DNA from: Variovorax sp. 770b2
GTDB taxonomy: Bacteria > Pseudomonadota > Gammaproteobacteria > Burkholderiales > Burkholderiaceae_C
Length of the DNA: 64,000 nt
Assembly: GCF_900115685.1 (NCBI RefSeq)
Contig: NZ_FOXJ01000004.1
Coordinates: forward strand, 3,256-67,255
Direction of reading: 5' to 3'
Shown one piece after another: positions 42,854 through 52,284 of the stretch (within the stretch, counting starts at the first letter, position 1; each line of letters begins with the position of its first letter). The position numbers and the translations under genes are program-made. The notes below the pieces were generated by a model. The model did not search any database, was not told the origin of the DNA, and saw only the letters and a program-made list of their open reading frames with translations.

Positions 42854-43435
42854 TCAGCTCTCCATCGGCGAAGTGAAGGACATATCGGTGAAGCGGTACG
42901 CGAGCCCCGGCGCCGCCGGCACCCAGCGCGCGGCGGCCAGTGCCAGCAGGCGGATGCTCAGCACCTCGTGCGGCTGCCACTCGGGCTGCGTACCGAACAC
43001 ATTGAACGTGGCGTAGCAGACGTCGCCGCGCAGCAGCGGCACGTTGATCACGCGCTGCAATCCATGCGCGTGCATCTGTTCGAAGTCGTCGAAATGCTGC
43101 GCCAGCGTTTGCGCGCCCTCGCCGATGAACACGCGGCCCTGCAGGAAGAGGCACTCGGTCCACGGCGTGAGCGTCTTGCGCTTGCCGCCGCCCACCGGAT
43201 GGCGTTCGGCCTCGGACGAATAGAAGCGCCGCAGCCGGATCTCGCCGGCCGGGTCGTGCGCGGTCGTCACGTTCTGCTGGATGCTGAAGATGCCGTCGCC
43301 TGCGACGAGGCGCCGCATGCGGTCCACTTCGCGCAGCGCCGTGCCGGCGTCGGAGGCTTCGGCGAGCGCGTCCAGAAACTCATTCAGCAACTCGTTGGTG
43401 AAGGCCATGGACTTCGATGCGGTGGCGATGGGCAT
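42854..43435 (-). CDS. GAF-domain-like stand-alone protein
   Basis: A 193-residue protein. About residues 25-165 resemble a GAF sensor fold, with GLQRVINVPLLRGDVCYATFNVFG and LSIRLLALAAARW near the end. There is no output domain. It is the first gene of the operon with the monooxygenase. Such proteins occur beside flavin monooxygenases in Burkholderiales, but their role is not established. It may bind the aromatic substrate. Confidence 0.6.
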   Translation of the reverse strand: MPIATASKSMAFTNELLNEFLDALAEASDAGTALREVDRMRRLVAGDGIFSIQQNVTTAHDPAGEIRLRRFYSSEAERHPVGGGKRKTLTPWTECLFLQGRVFIGEGAQTLAQHFDDFEQMHAHGLQRVINVPLLRGDVCYATFNVFGTQPEWQPHEVLSIRLLALAAARWVPAAPGLAYRFTDMSFTSPMES

Positions 43436-43449
43436 GAAGAAAGTCTAGG

Positions 43450-43467
43450 CTTCGCAATTGCCCGAAG
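43450..43467. promoter_or_regulatory. Inverted repeat in the divergent LysR/GAF intergenic gap
   Basis: CTTCG (43450-43454) and CGAAG (43463-43467) face each other across 8 bp in the only 68-bp gap between the divergent genes. It is a likely operator for the LysR protein, though it lacks a strict T-N11-A. Confidence 0.4.
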
Positions 43468-43503
43468 TGCATTAAATTCTGATGACTCGATAACCTGGGA
43501 GTT

Positions 43504-44484
43504 ATGACCTTGCCGACCGCCCGCGACCCCGCCGCCGACCTGCAGCACGCGCTGCTCTCCCGCTTGAAGCTCAAGCAACTGTCGCTCCTGCAGGCCATCG
43601 ACCGCCACCGCACGCTCGGCCGCGTGGCCGCCGAAATGCGGGTGAGCCAGCCCGCCATCACCAAGGCGCTGCGCGAGGCCGAAGACATCTTCGGCAGCCG
43701 GCTCTTCGAGCGCACCAGCCGCGGCCTCGTGCCCACGCCGTCGGGCGAGGCGGTGCTGCACTACGCGCAGCGCTGGCTCGCGGAGCTGGAGGCGACTGCG
43801 CGCGTGCTCACCTCGCTGGAGGCGGGGCGCAGCGGGCGCTTGCGGCTGGGCCTTACGCAGCAGGTGCCGCAGCAGCTGCTCTCCGCCGCGCTCACGCACC
43901 TCCTGGACCGCACGCCGCGCATGGCGGTGATGACGCGCGAGGGCACGACCGACGAACTGGTCGCGAGCCTCGTCGCGCGCGAGCTGGATTGCGCCATCGG
44001 CCGCTCGTACGACGGCGACGCAACGGGCCTCGTGCAGGAGGCGATCTACCAGCAGGAGCCCTGCCTCGTGGTGGCCGCCAAGAGCGTCAAGCGGCTCTCG
44101 CGCGGCCCGCTGGACTGGGCGCGCCTCGCGCAGCTCGACTGGATACTGCCGCCGCCCAACACGCCCATGCGCCGCACCTACAACGCCATCTTCGTGGGCG
44201 CCGGCGTGCAGCCGCCGGTGCCGATGCTGGAGAGCACCTCGATCCGCAGCATGGAGATGGTGCTGCGCACCGAGCCGAATGCGATCACGATCCTGGCGCG
44301 CGACGTGGTGGCCGACATGGAGCGCGCGGGGCACTGGGCCGCGCTGCCCTATCGCCTGAGCTGGAGCCTGCCGCCGGTGAGCTTCTTCACCTCCAAGGAG
44401 CTGGAGGGGCACCCGATGGTGCAGTCGCTGCGGGCCGCAGTGGGCAAGACCGCGCGCGAGATGCAGCGCGCCACGCGCCGCTGA
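43504..44484 (+). CDS. LysR-family regulator of the divergent aromatic operon
   Basis: A 326-residue protein with helix-turn-helix LGRVAAEMRVSQPAITKALR and a PcaQ/GbpR-like start: LLSRLKLKQLSLLQAIDRHR. The effector domain begins near 98. It is transcribed away from the GAF, monooxygenase, VOC, hydrolase and transporter operon, the classical LysR arrangement. Confidence 0.87.
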   Translation: MTLPTARDPAADLQHALLSRLKLKQLSLLQAIDRHRTLGRVAAEMRVSQPAITKALREAEDIFGSRLFERTSRGLVPTPSGEAVLHYAQRWLAELEATARVLTSLEAGRSGRLRLGLTQQVPQQLLSAALTHLLDRTPRMAVMTREGTTDELVASLVARELDCAIGRSYDGDATGLVQEAIYQQEPCLVVAAKSVKRLSRGPLDWARLAQLDWILPPPNTPMRRTYNAIFVGAGVQPPVPMLESTSIRSMEMVLRTEPNAITILARDVVADMERAGHWAALPYRLSWSLPPVSFFTSKELEGHPMVQSLRAAVGKTAREMQRATRR

Positions 44485-44493
44485 AGCGAAAGC

Positions 44494-45279
44494 TCAGAGC
44501 AGGCGCGACACCTGCCTGGCCGCATCGATCAGCGCGGGCAGCATCGTCTCCTGCATCACCTTCGCGCTCGTTCGGTTCGCCTGCCCGCTGATGTTGAGCG
44601 CGGCCACCATGCGGCCCTGCTTGCTGACGATGGGCGCGGCCACCGAGATGAGGCCCTCTTCGAGCTCCTGGTTCACCAGGCACCACTGCTGCCTGCGTGC
44701 CTGCGCCACCTTGGCCATGAGCGCATCGATGTCGGTCACCGTGTGCTTGGTGAGCGGCGCGATGTCCGAGGCTTCGAGCCGGGCGCGCACCTCGTCGTCT
44801 TCCAGGTCGGCCAGCAGCAGTCGGCCGAGCGAGGTGCAATAAGCCGGCAGGCGCGAGCCCACGCCCAGGCTGATGTGCATGATCTTCTTGGTCGGCACGC
44901 GCAGCACATAGACGATGTCGGTCGCATCCAGCACCGCGGCCGAGCACGACTCCTGCACCTCTTGCACCAGCGCCTCCATCACCGGCTCGGCGCGGTTCCA
45001 GATCGGCATCGACGAGAGGTACGCGAACCCCAGGTCCAGGATGCGCGGGGTGAGCGTGAAGAGCTTGCCGTCGGTCACCACATAGCCGAGCGTCTGCAGC
45101 GTGAGCAGGATGCGCCGCGCGCCCGCCCGCGTGAGGCCGCTGCCTGCGGCGACTTCGCTCAGCGTCTGGCGCGGCGCGCTCTCGCTGAACGAGCGGATCA
45201 CCTGCAGGCCGCGTGCGAACGACTGCACATAGCTGTCGCCGGGGGCGGGTGTTTCAGGTGGTTTCGTGATGGTTGTCAT
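44494..45279 (-). CDS. IclR-family regulator of the pca genes
   Basis: A 261-residue protein: winged helix TLSEVAAGSGLTRAGARRILLTLQTLGYV and the IclR effector domain with AYCTSLGRLLLADL and VNQELEEGLISVAAPI. It resembles PcaR/PobR-type regulators and is transcribed divergently from pcaI. It probably responds to 3-oxoadipate or another pathway acid. Confidence 0.86.
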   Translation of the reverse strand: MTTITKPPETPAPGDSYVQSFARGLQVIRSFSESAPRQTLSEVAAGSGLTRAGARRILLTLQTLGYVVTDGKLFTLTPRILDLGFAYLSSMPIWNRAEPVMEALVQEVQESCSAAVLDATDIVYVLRVPTKKIMHISLGVGSRLPAYCTSLGRLLLADLEDDEVRARLEASDIAPLTKHTVTDIDALMAKVAQARRQQWCLVNQELEEGLISVAAPIVSKQGRMVAALNISGQANRTSAKVMQETMLPALIDAARQVSRLL

Positions 45280-45306
45280 GGGGGGCGATTCTCTCTAGAA
45301 TTCATT

Positions 45307-45334
45307 ATACGAACAAATGTTCTGTATACGAACA
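45307..45334. promoter_or_regulatory. Probable IclR-type operator between regulator gene and pcaI
   Basis: ATACGAACA occurs as a direct repeat at 45307 and 45326, 19 bp apart, and GAACAAATGTTC (45311-45322) is a perfect inverted repeat with 2-bp centre. The AT-rich block is the only one in the 119-bp divergent gap, so it probably overlaps both promoters. Confidence 0.6.
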
Positions 45335-45398
45335 TTTTGAGTCGCCTCTTCCTATCCCGTTTTCGATCCCTCTTTCGATCCACCCGGAGACAAGCTTC

Positions 45399-46100
45399 AT
45401 GATCAACAAGATCGCGCGCTCGGTCGCCGATGCCCTCGCGGGCATCCCCGACGGCGCCACGGTTCTCATCGGCGGTTTCGGCACCGCCGGCATTCCCGGC
45501 GAACTCATCGACGGCCTCGTCGAGCAGGGCGCCAAGGACCTCACCGTGGTCAACAACAACGCCGGCAACGGCGACACCGGCCTGGCCGCGCTGCTGAAAG
45601 CCGGCCGCGTGCGCAAGATCATCTGCAGCTTCCCGCGCCAGGCCGACAGCCAGGTGTTCGACGGGCTCTATCGCAGCGGCAAGCTCGAACTCGAACTCGT
45701 GCCCCAGGGCAATCTGGCCGAGCGCATCCGCGCCGCGGGCGCCGGCATCGGCGCCTTCTTCTGCCCGACCGGCTACGGCACGCAGCTCGCGGGCAACCGC
45801 GAGACGCGCGAGATCGACGGCAAGCAGTACGTGCTGGAGTACCCCATCCACGGCGACGTGGCGCTCATCAAGGCCGAGCGCGGCGACCGCTGGGGCAACC
45901 TGGTGTATCGCAAGGCCGCGCGCAACTTCGGCCCGGTGATGGCCATGGCCTCGAAGAAGACGGTGGCCACCGTGCACGACATCGCCGAGCTCGGCACCCT
46001 GGACCCCGAGACCGTCGTGACCCCGGGCATCTTCGTGCACCAGGTGGTGCGCATCGAACGCGTCGCCACCCAGGCGGGCGGCTTCAAGAAGGCAGCATGA
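45399..46100 (+). CDS. pcaI: 3-oxoadipate CoA-transferase, subunit A
   Basis: A 233-residue class I CoA-transferase alpha subunit: GATVLIGGFGTAGIPGELID with the CoA-binding glycines, KIICSFPRQADSQVF, and TGYGTQLAGNRETREIDGK. The start at 45399 has a CGGAGA site. It moves CoA from succinyl-CoA to 3-oxoadipate with PcaJ. The stop overlaps the pcaJ start by 4 bp. The function is fixed mainly by the thiolase after pcaJ. Confidence 0.88.
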   Translation: MINKIARSVADALAGIPDGATVLIGGFGTAGIPGELIDGLVEQGAKDLTVVNNNAGNGDTGLAALLKAGRVRKIICSFPRQADSQVFDGLYRSGKLELELVPQGNLAERIRAAGAGIGAFFCPTGYGTQLAGNRETREIDGKQYVLEYPIHGDVALIKAERGDRWGNLVYRKAARNFGPVMAMASKKTVATVHDIAELGTLDPETVVTPGIFVHQVVRIERVATQAGGFKKAA

Positions 46101-46759
46101 CCATGACCACCCCGACCACCACCTACACACGCCGCACCAAGGACCAACTGGCCGCCCGCGTCGCGCAGGACATCTTCGACGGCGCCGTCGTCAACCTGGG
46201 CATCGGCCAGCCCACGCTCGTGGCCAACCATTTGCCGGAGGGCCGCGAGGTCATCCTGCAGAGCGAGAACGGCATCCTCGGCATGGGCCCCGCGCCCGAG
46301 GCCGGCGAAGAAGACTACGACCTCATCAACGCCGGCAAGCAGCCCGTCACGCTGCTGCCGGGCGGCTCGTTCTTTCACCACGCCGACAGCTTCGCGATGA
46401 TGCGCGGCGGGCACCTCGACATCTGCGTGCTCGGCGCGTTCCAGGTGTCGGCCACGGGTGACCTGGCCAACTGGCACACCGGCGAGAAAGACGCCATTCC
46501 CGCAGTAGGCGGCGCGATGGACCTGGCCATCGGCGCCAAGCAGACGTGGGTGATGATGGACCTGCTCACCAAGCAGGGCACGAGCAAGCTGGTGCAGGCA
46601 TGCACCTATCCGCTCACCGGCATCGGCTGCGTGAAGCGCGTGTACTCCGACCTCGCCACGCTCGAATGCACGCCCGAGGGCCTGAAGCTCGTGGACCTCG
46701 TCGAGGGCCTCACGCGCGAAGAGCTAGAGAAGCTCGTCGGCCTGCCCATCTCGAACTAG
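46097..46759 (+). CDS. pcaJ: 3-oxoadipate CoA-transferase, subunit B
   Basis: A 220-residue beta subunit with the catalytic SENG motif (Glu57 in QSENGILGMGP) and the GGAMDLAIGAKQTWVMMDLL region. It is coupled to pcaI. Together they form the transferase that commits 3-oxoadipate to thiolysis. Confidence 0.9.
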   Translation: MTMTTPTTTYTRRTKDQLAARVAQDIFDGAVVNLGIGQPTLVANHLPEGREVILQSENGILGMGPAPEAGEEDYDLINAGKQPVTLLPGGSFFHHADSFAMMRGGHLDICVLGAFQVSATGDLANWHTGEKDAIPAVGGAMDLAIGAKQTWVMMDLLTKQGTSKLVQACTYPLTGIGCVKRVYSDLATLECTPEGLKLVDLVEGLTREELEKLVGLPISN

Positions 46760-46797
46760 GCCGCCTGACCCCTTCCATTCATTCAGAGACAACAGAC

Positions 46798-48002
<1,205 letters not shown>

Positions 48003-48003
<1 letters not shown>

Positions 48004-48992
48004 TGGTGATGGTCGGCCTCGCGCGACGCGAGCTGCTGCTCGGCCTGCTCGCGGCAGCGGGCTTGCCTGCTTATGCGCAGGCAGATGCCAAGCCCCTCCG
48101 CATCGTCGTGCCCTTCGCGGCCGGCGGCGGCAACGACGTGTTCGCGCGGCAGATGGCCAAGGGCCTGGGCGAGTTGCGCAAGTCCGGCGTCATCGTCGAC
48201 AACAAGCCCGGCGCGGGCGGCAACCTCGGCGCCGAGCAGGTGGCGCGCAGCACGCCCGACGGCAGCACGCTCTTGCTCGGGCACACGGGCACCGTGTCGA
48301 TCAACCCCGCGCTCTACAAGGGCCTGAAGTTCGATGCGCGCAAGGACCTCGTGCCCGTCGCGATGTTCGCTTCGTCGGCGCTCGTGCTCGTGGTGCCCGC
48401 CGCATCGAAGGTGCGCAGCGTGGCCGACCTCGTGGCCGAGGCGAAGGCGCGGCCCGGCATGCTCGACTACGCATCCAGCGGCAGCGGCACCGGCGGGCAT
48501 CTCTCCGGCGAGCTCTTCGCGCAGCGCACCGGCACCAGGCTCAATCACATTCCCTACAAGGGCACCAACCCCGCGCTCACCGATCTGGCGGGCGGGCAGG
48601 TGCAGATGATGTTCAGCGTCATCCCGCCCGCGCTCGCGCTCGTGAAAAGCGGGCGGCTGCGCGCCATTGCCGTCACCGGCGACAAGCGCCTGCCTTCGTT
48701 GCCCGACGTGCCCACCGTGGCCGAAGCTGCGGCCAGCCTGCGCGAACTCGCGGGCTTCGAGAGCACGCTCACCTACGGCATCCTCGCGCCGCGCGGCACG
48801 CCCGATGCGTTCGTGAAAGAGCTGGCCGCGCAGATGCTGAAGGTGGCGGGGGAGAAAGAATTCCAGTCGCGCCTGGACGTGGAAGGCGCCGTGCCTTTGC
48901 TCGGCGGGCCCGCCGAATACGCGGCGCTCATCTCGCGGGAGAGCGCGATGTGGGCGGCGATCGTCAAGAGCTCGGGCGCGACGGCGCAGTAG
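48003..48992 (+). CDS. Bug/TctC-family binding protein in the pca operon
   Basis: A 329-residue protein whose ATG overlaps the pcaF stop (TGATG). Export signal ARRELLLGLLAAAGLPAYAQ; Bug-family features PLRIVVPFAAGGGNDVFARQ, NKPGAGGNLGAEQVARS and TGGHLSGELFAQRTG. Its coupling to pcaF suggests that it captures an aromatic acid or dicarboxylate fed into this pathway. No membrane partner is adjacent. Confidence 0.86.
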
Positions 48993-49079
48993 TCGCCCAG
49001 AGCCCGCAGGGTGGTCCGGATGGACAGACAGCCGGACAAAGTTTCAAAACCAAGAGAACCGAAAGAAGAGGATCAGAGG

Positions 49080-50090
49080 ATGAAGAACACAAACGCAACG
49101 CGTCGCAGCATCGGTCTTGCCGCAGCCGCCACGGCACTTGCACTGGCCACCGCCGCGCTGGCACCTGTCACTGCATCCGCGCAGGCCGCCTTCCCGACCA
49201 AGCCCGTGCGCATCATCACGCCGTTCCCGGTCGGCGGCGGCCCGGACGGCGTCGCTCGCCTGGTGGCCGACAAGCTCTCGCGCGCCTGGGGCCAGCCGGT
49301 GGTGGTGGAAAACCGCCCGGGCGGCAACGGCTTCATCGCCATCGACGCCTTCAAGCGCGGCGCCAAGGACGGCCACGACATCATCGTTCTGGACAACGTG
49401 CACCTGGCCGCGTACCCGGCGCTCTTCAAGAAGCTGCCCTACGACAGCGCGAAGGATTTCGACACGCTGCTGCCGCTCTTCAAGACCTACTTCTTCTTCA
49501 CCGTCGCCACCAACAGCAAGTACAAGACCGTGGGCGACCTCATCGCCGACGCCAAGGCCAACCCCGGCAAGCTGGACTACGGCTCGTGGTCGGTCGGCAA
49601 CCCGGTGCACCTGGGCTCGGAGCTGTTCGAGTCGGCCACCGGCACGCAGATGGAACACATCATCTACAAGGAAACCACGCAGCTCTACACGTCCGTCGCG
49701 ACCGGCGAGCTGGCCTTTGCATTGGGCAGCAGCGCCACCGCCGGCCCGCTGCAGCGCGCGAACAAGCTGCGCTTCCTGGCCGTGGCCGCGCCCCAGCGCA
49801 ACGCGGCCTTCCCCGACGTGCCGACCGTTGCCGAATCGGGCGGCCCCAAGGGCTTCGAGGTGATCGGCTGGAACGCGATTGCCGTGCCCAAGGGCCTGCC
49901 CGCCTCGGTGACCGAGAAGATCAAGCGCGATATCGAGAAGGGGCTGGCGGAACCCGATGTGCTGGAGAAGTTCAAGAGCTTCGGGTATGAGCCGTTTCCG
50001 ACGACTCGGCCGCAGTTTGATCAGTTCGTGGCGAGTGAGACGCAGCGGTTTGGGGATGTGATCAAGAAGGCGAATGTTTCGCTGGACTGA
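49080..50090 (+). CDS. Bug/TctC-family binding protein
   Basis: A 336-residue protein with a long signal peptide ending near residue 35 (APVTASAQA). Bug pattern: PTKPVRIITPFPVGGGPDGV, NRPGGNGFIAIDAFKRG and the PTVAESGGPKGFEVIGWNAI region. It lies 87 bp after the previous Bug gene and ends in front of a strong intrinsic terminator, so it is probably the last gene of the pca operon. Its ligand is unknown. Confidence 0.86.
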   Translation: MKNTNATRRSIGLAAAATALALATAALAPVTASAQAAFPTKPVRIITPFPVGGGPDGVARLVADKLSRAWGQPVVVENRPGGNGFIAIDAFKRGAKDGHDIIVLDNVHLAAYPALFKKLPYDSAKDFDTLLPLFKTYFFFTVATNSKYKTVGDLIADAKANPGKLDYGSWSVGNPVHLGSELFESATGTQMEHIIYKETTQLYTSVATGELAFALGSSATAGPLQRANKLRFLAVAAPQRNAAFPDVPTVAESGGPKGFEVIGWNAIAVPKGLPASVTEKIKRDIEKGLAEPDVLEKFKSFGYEPFPTTRPQFDQFVASETQRFGDVIKKANVSLD

Positions 50091-50124
50091 TCAGGCTGCG
50101 TGGGCAACCCGCACAAATCGCCAT

Positions 50125-50158
50125 AGGCCCCAGTTGAAGTGCTGGGGCCTTTTTGTTT
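50125..50158 (+). terminator. Intrinsic terminator at the end of the pca/Bug operon
   Basis: A perfect 9-bp stem AGGCCCCAG / CTGGGGCCT (50125-50133, 50142-50150) with an 8-nt loop is followed by TTTTTGTTTT. It is a textbook rho-independent terminator. Confidence 0.92.
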
Positions 50159-50170
50159 TGCGGTGTCCGC
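50159..50170. repeat. Left copy of a 12-bp direct repeat flanking the island
   Basis: TGCGGTGTCCGC, identical to 55911-55922. The core is an inverted repeat GCGG-TGT-CCGC. It directly follows the terminator of the upstream operon, at the GC-content boundary. It could be a target duplication or attachment core. Confidence 0.4.
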
Positions 50171-50433
50171 TTGCAATAAGCGCGGCACAAGACGGGGTTT
50201 CGTATCGATAAACGGTTCCGATATAAAGTCCCTAGGCTATTGGACGGAAAAAAGCATCCCATAAAAAGGGTATAAATAGACGCAACTGGGAAATAGGTGT
50301 TCTATTGGAAGTACCTCAACACGCGCCCCATTCATATGAATTTACTCCGACCAAATGTTCGAGAAGTTTTGCGAATAGGCCTCGCCGTGCTCAAATACGG
50401 CGTCAATAGCAGATAAACCGCTAGGAGGATTCG
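50171..50433. other. AT-rich leader of the nitrilase gene
   Basis: No gene is seen. TATAAA occurs at 50222 and 50271 as possible -10 boxes, without convincing -35 partners at the proper spacing. A strong ribosome site AGGAGG lies at 50423-50428. The leader is about 160-200 nt if either box is used. Confidence 0.4.
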
Positions 50434-52284
50434 TTGAATATCGTCCCCGTCGAGGAAGCTCTGGCGCACCATCCATCAGTGCTCTCGCATCCCGACCTCA
50501 ATGTGTTGAAGGCCGACGATACGCTCTACACGGTCTTGCTTCTGCAGCCGGAAGGGCGGATAGCAATATCTGAAAGAGCAATTGGTCATGCGGATGTAGA
50601 TTTGGCGGCGGCAAGCATCGGAGGGTTTTTATCTATCGAGTCAGCTATGGAGGCGCGTCCGGACTTAGTTGTTTGTCCGGAATACAGCGTTCCTTGGGAG
50701 GTACTCATCGGGATAATAGAAAACGGAGGCGGACCGCAGGTGGGGAAATTATGGGCTCTTGGATGCGAAAGTCTTCCATTGAATGCCTTGGCTACTTACC
50801 GCGAACGCCTAGGGAATAAAGCAATTTTCATTGACGAGGGAGTGTCGATTTCCCCGATAACTACGCAACGTTATCGAAACCCGTTGGTATACGTGTTTCG
50901 AACGAATGACAAGGATGGAGTAAACCACCTAGTACTGCTCGTTCAATACAAAACAGCGACTTCGGGAGACTCGCACAACATAGAAGCCCGGGGAATGCTA
51001 CCGGGAAGTCAGGTCTACATATTCGGTAGGACACCCGGTGAGCTGCGGCTGATGACGCTTATTTGCTCCGACGTCTTTGAGTTGACGTCTCAGCAAATTA
51101 AAACCTACTATGACGGCCTTCTGCTTATCCATCCGCAGTTGAATAATAATCCTCGGCATCCCGTATATAAGCCCTATCGGCGTAGTTTGTTTGAATTTGG
51201 TGGGCGCACTGAATTGCTGTGTTTGAATTGGGCTCAAAACATCAATGTCATTAATTCGGACGGCTCGGTCGAGAGTGAATGGAAAAATATCGGCGGCTCA
51301 GCATGGTATCTTGCTCCTAAAGAATTAGATTTATCCGATTCAAAAATTACGGAAAACCATCGGAATGGCCTGTATTACACTCGGCATGAATCAATAAAAG
51401 CGCACGCACTGCAATTCCACTACGAGCCACGGGTATTTCTGGTAGAGGCTACAAAGGTTTTTCATCATGGCGTGGTGAAACCAAAATCACATCTTACAGG
51501 ACCGAGGGTGCTTGAAACTTTTCATTGGTCGTCAGAAAAGGCTCAATGGATTAGTTCGAGTGCCTCGGAAAAACCAGTTGATGGGTTTGAAGCTTTGCTG
51601 GCACGTGTCGCAGCTGGGGTTGCGCTCGACGACCTCGAACAAATATATCAAGCAGGACCGGTTGCTGTAGAACGAGTATTAGCTATCTCTGCTGGTGAGT
51701 TCGGTCCAAAGAGTAATTGGTATGACGCCGAAAGAGTCGACTCGATGCAGCTGTGTCAAGAGGAAATTGTTCGGCGGGTAACCGTTACCCAAGACCCGGA
51801 AGGGGCCTCCTTTCGCTCCAATCGAATTGGAGCCGCTCGCGCCTTGGCCGCGCTACGTCAGGCAAATCATCCATGGCCTGGGGAGGTTGAATTTTTGCGA
51901 AATGGATTTCGGTTGAGGTGGTCTCAAGATTACCCAAATCGTAATGTTGTAGCGACTAATGGCATGCTAGCAACGCTAATTTATGCGGGTCAAGTCGGTG
52001 ACCCTGCCATCCTTGAACGGCTAGATCAGCGTGTTCGGCAGACATTGATTGGGACGGTGCCCGAGCCAGACAGGGTATTAAATAAAGATGAGTTTCGAGA
52101 GTATCGAAAGCGTCACTACTCAAAGGCAGAACGGCTCTGCATTGTTTGTCACGATGGGTCCGATATAGTGGCATACCGTAGTCCGAAATTCTCCTCTTTC
52201 ACTTCGCCAGCAGGCATATCTCCGGTGGATATTGCCATTCCAGCGCCGCGACGTTCCATCCCCGACGTTGAAAGAAAATTATGA
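50434..52284 (+). CDS. Nitrilase-superfamily (carbon-nitrogen hydrolase) protein with large C-terminal extension
   Basis: A 616-residue protein from a TTG start with AGGAGG 5 bp upstream. The first 300 residues follow the nitrilase fold with a full catalytic triad: Glu83 in VCPEYSVP, Lys173 in VQYKTAT and Cys211 in TLICSDVFE. MLPGSQVYIFGRTPGELRLM before the Cys matches the usual PG...F.TP..R pattern. Residues about 340-616 are unassigned and include a CIVCH pair (569-573), perhaps a zinc site. The stop overlaps the SMC-like gene (ATGA). It probably hydrolyses an amide or nitrile bond in a metabolite or protein as an effector; I recognise no named family. Confidence 0.8.
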   Translation: MNIVPVEEALAHHPSVLSHPDLNVLKADDTLYTVLLLQPEGRIAISERAIGHADVDLAAASIGGFLSIESAMEARPDLVVCPEYSVPWEVLIGIIENGGGPQVGKLWALGCESLPLNALATYRERLGNKAIFIDEGVSISPITTQRYRNPLVYVFRTNDKDGVNHLVLLVQYKTATSGDSHNIEARGMLPGSQVYIFGRTPGELRLMTLICSDVFELTSQQIKTYYDGLLLIHPQLNNNPRHPVYKPYRRSLFEFGGRTELLCLNWAQNINVINSDGSVESEWKNIGGSAWYLAPKELDLSDSKITENHRNGLYYTRHESIKAHALQFHYEPRVFLVEATKVFHHGVVKPKSHLTGPRVLETFHWSSEKAQWISSSASEKPVDGFEALLARVAAGVALDDLEQIYQAGPVAVERVLAISAGEFGPKSNWYDAERVDSMQLCQEEIVRRVTVTQDPEGASFRSNRIGAARALAALRQANHPWPGEVEFLRNGFRLRWSQDYPNRNVVATNGMLATLIYAGQVGDPAILERLDQRVRQTLIGTVPEPDRVLNKDEFREYRKRHYSKAERLCIVCHDGSDIVAYRSPKFSSFTSPAGISPVDIAIPAPRRSIPDVERKL

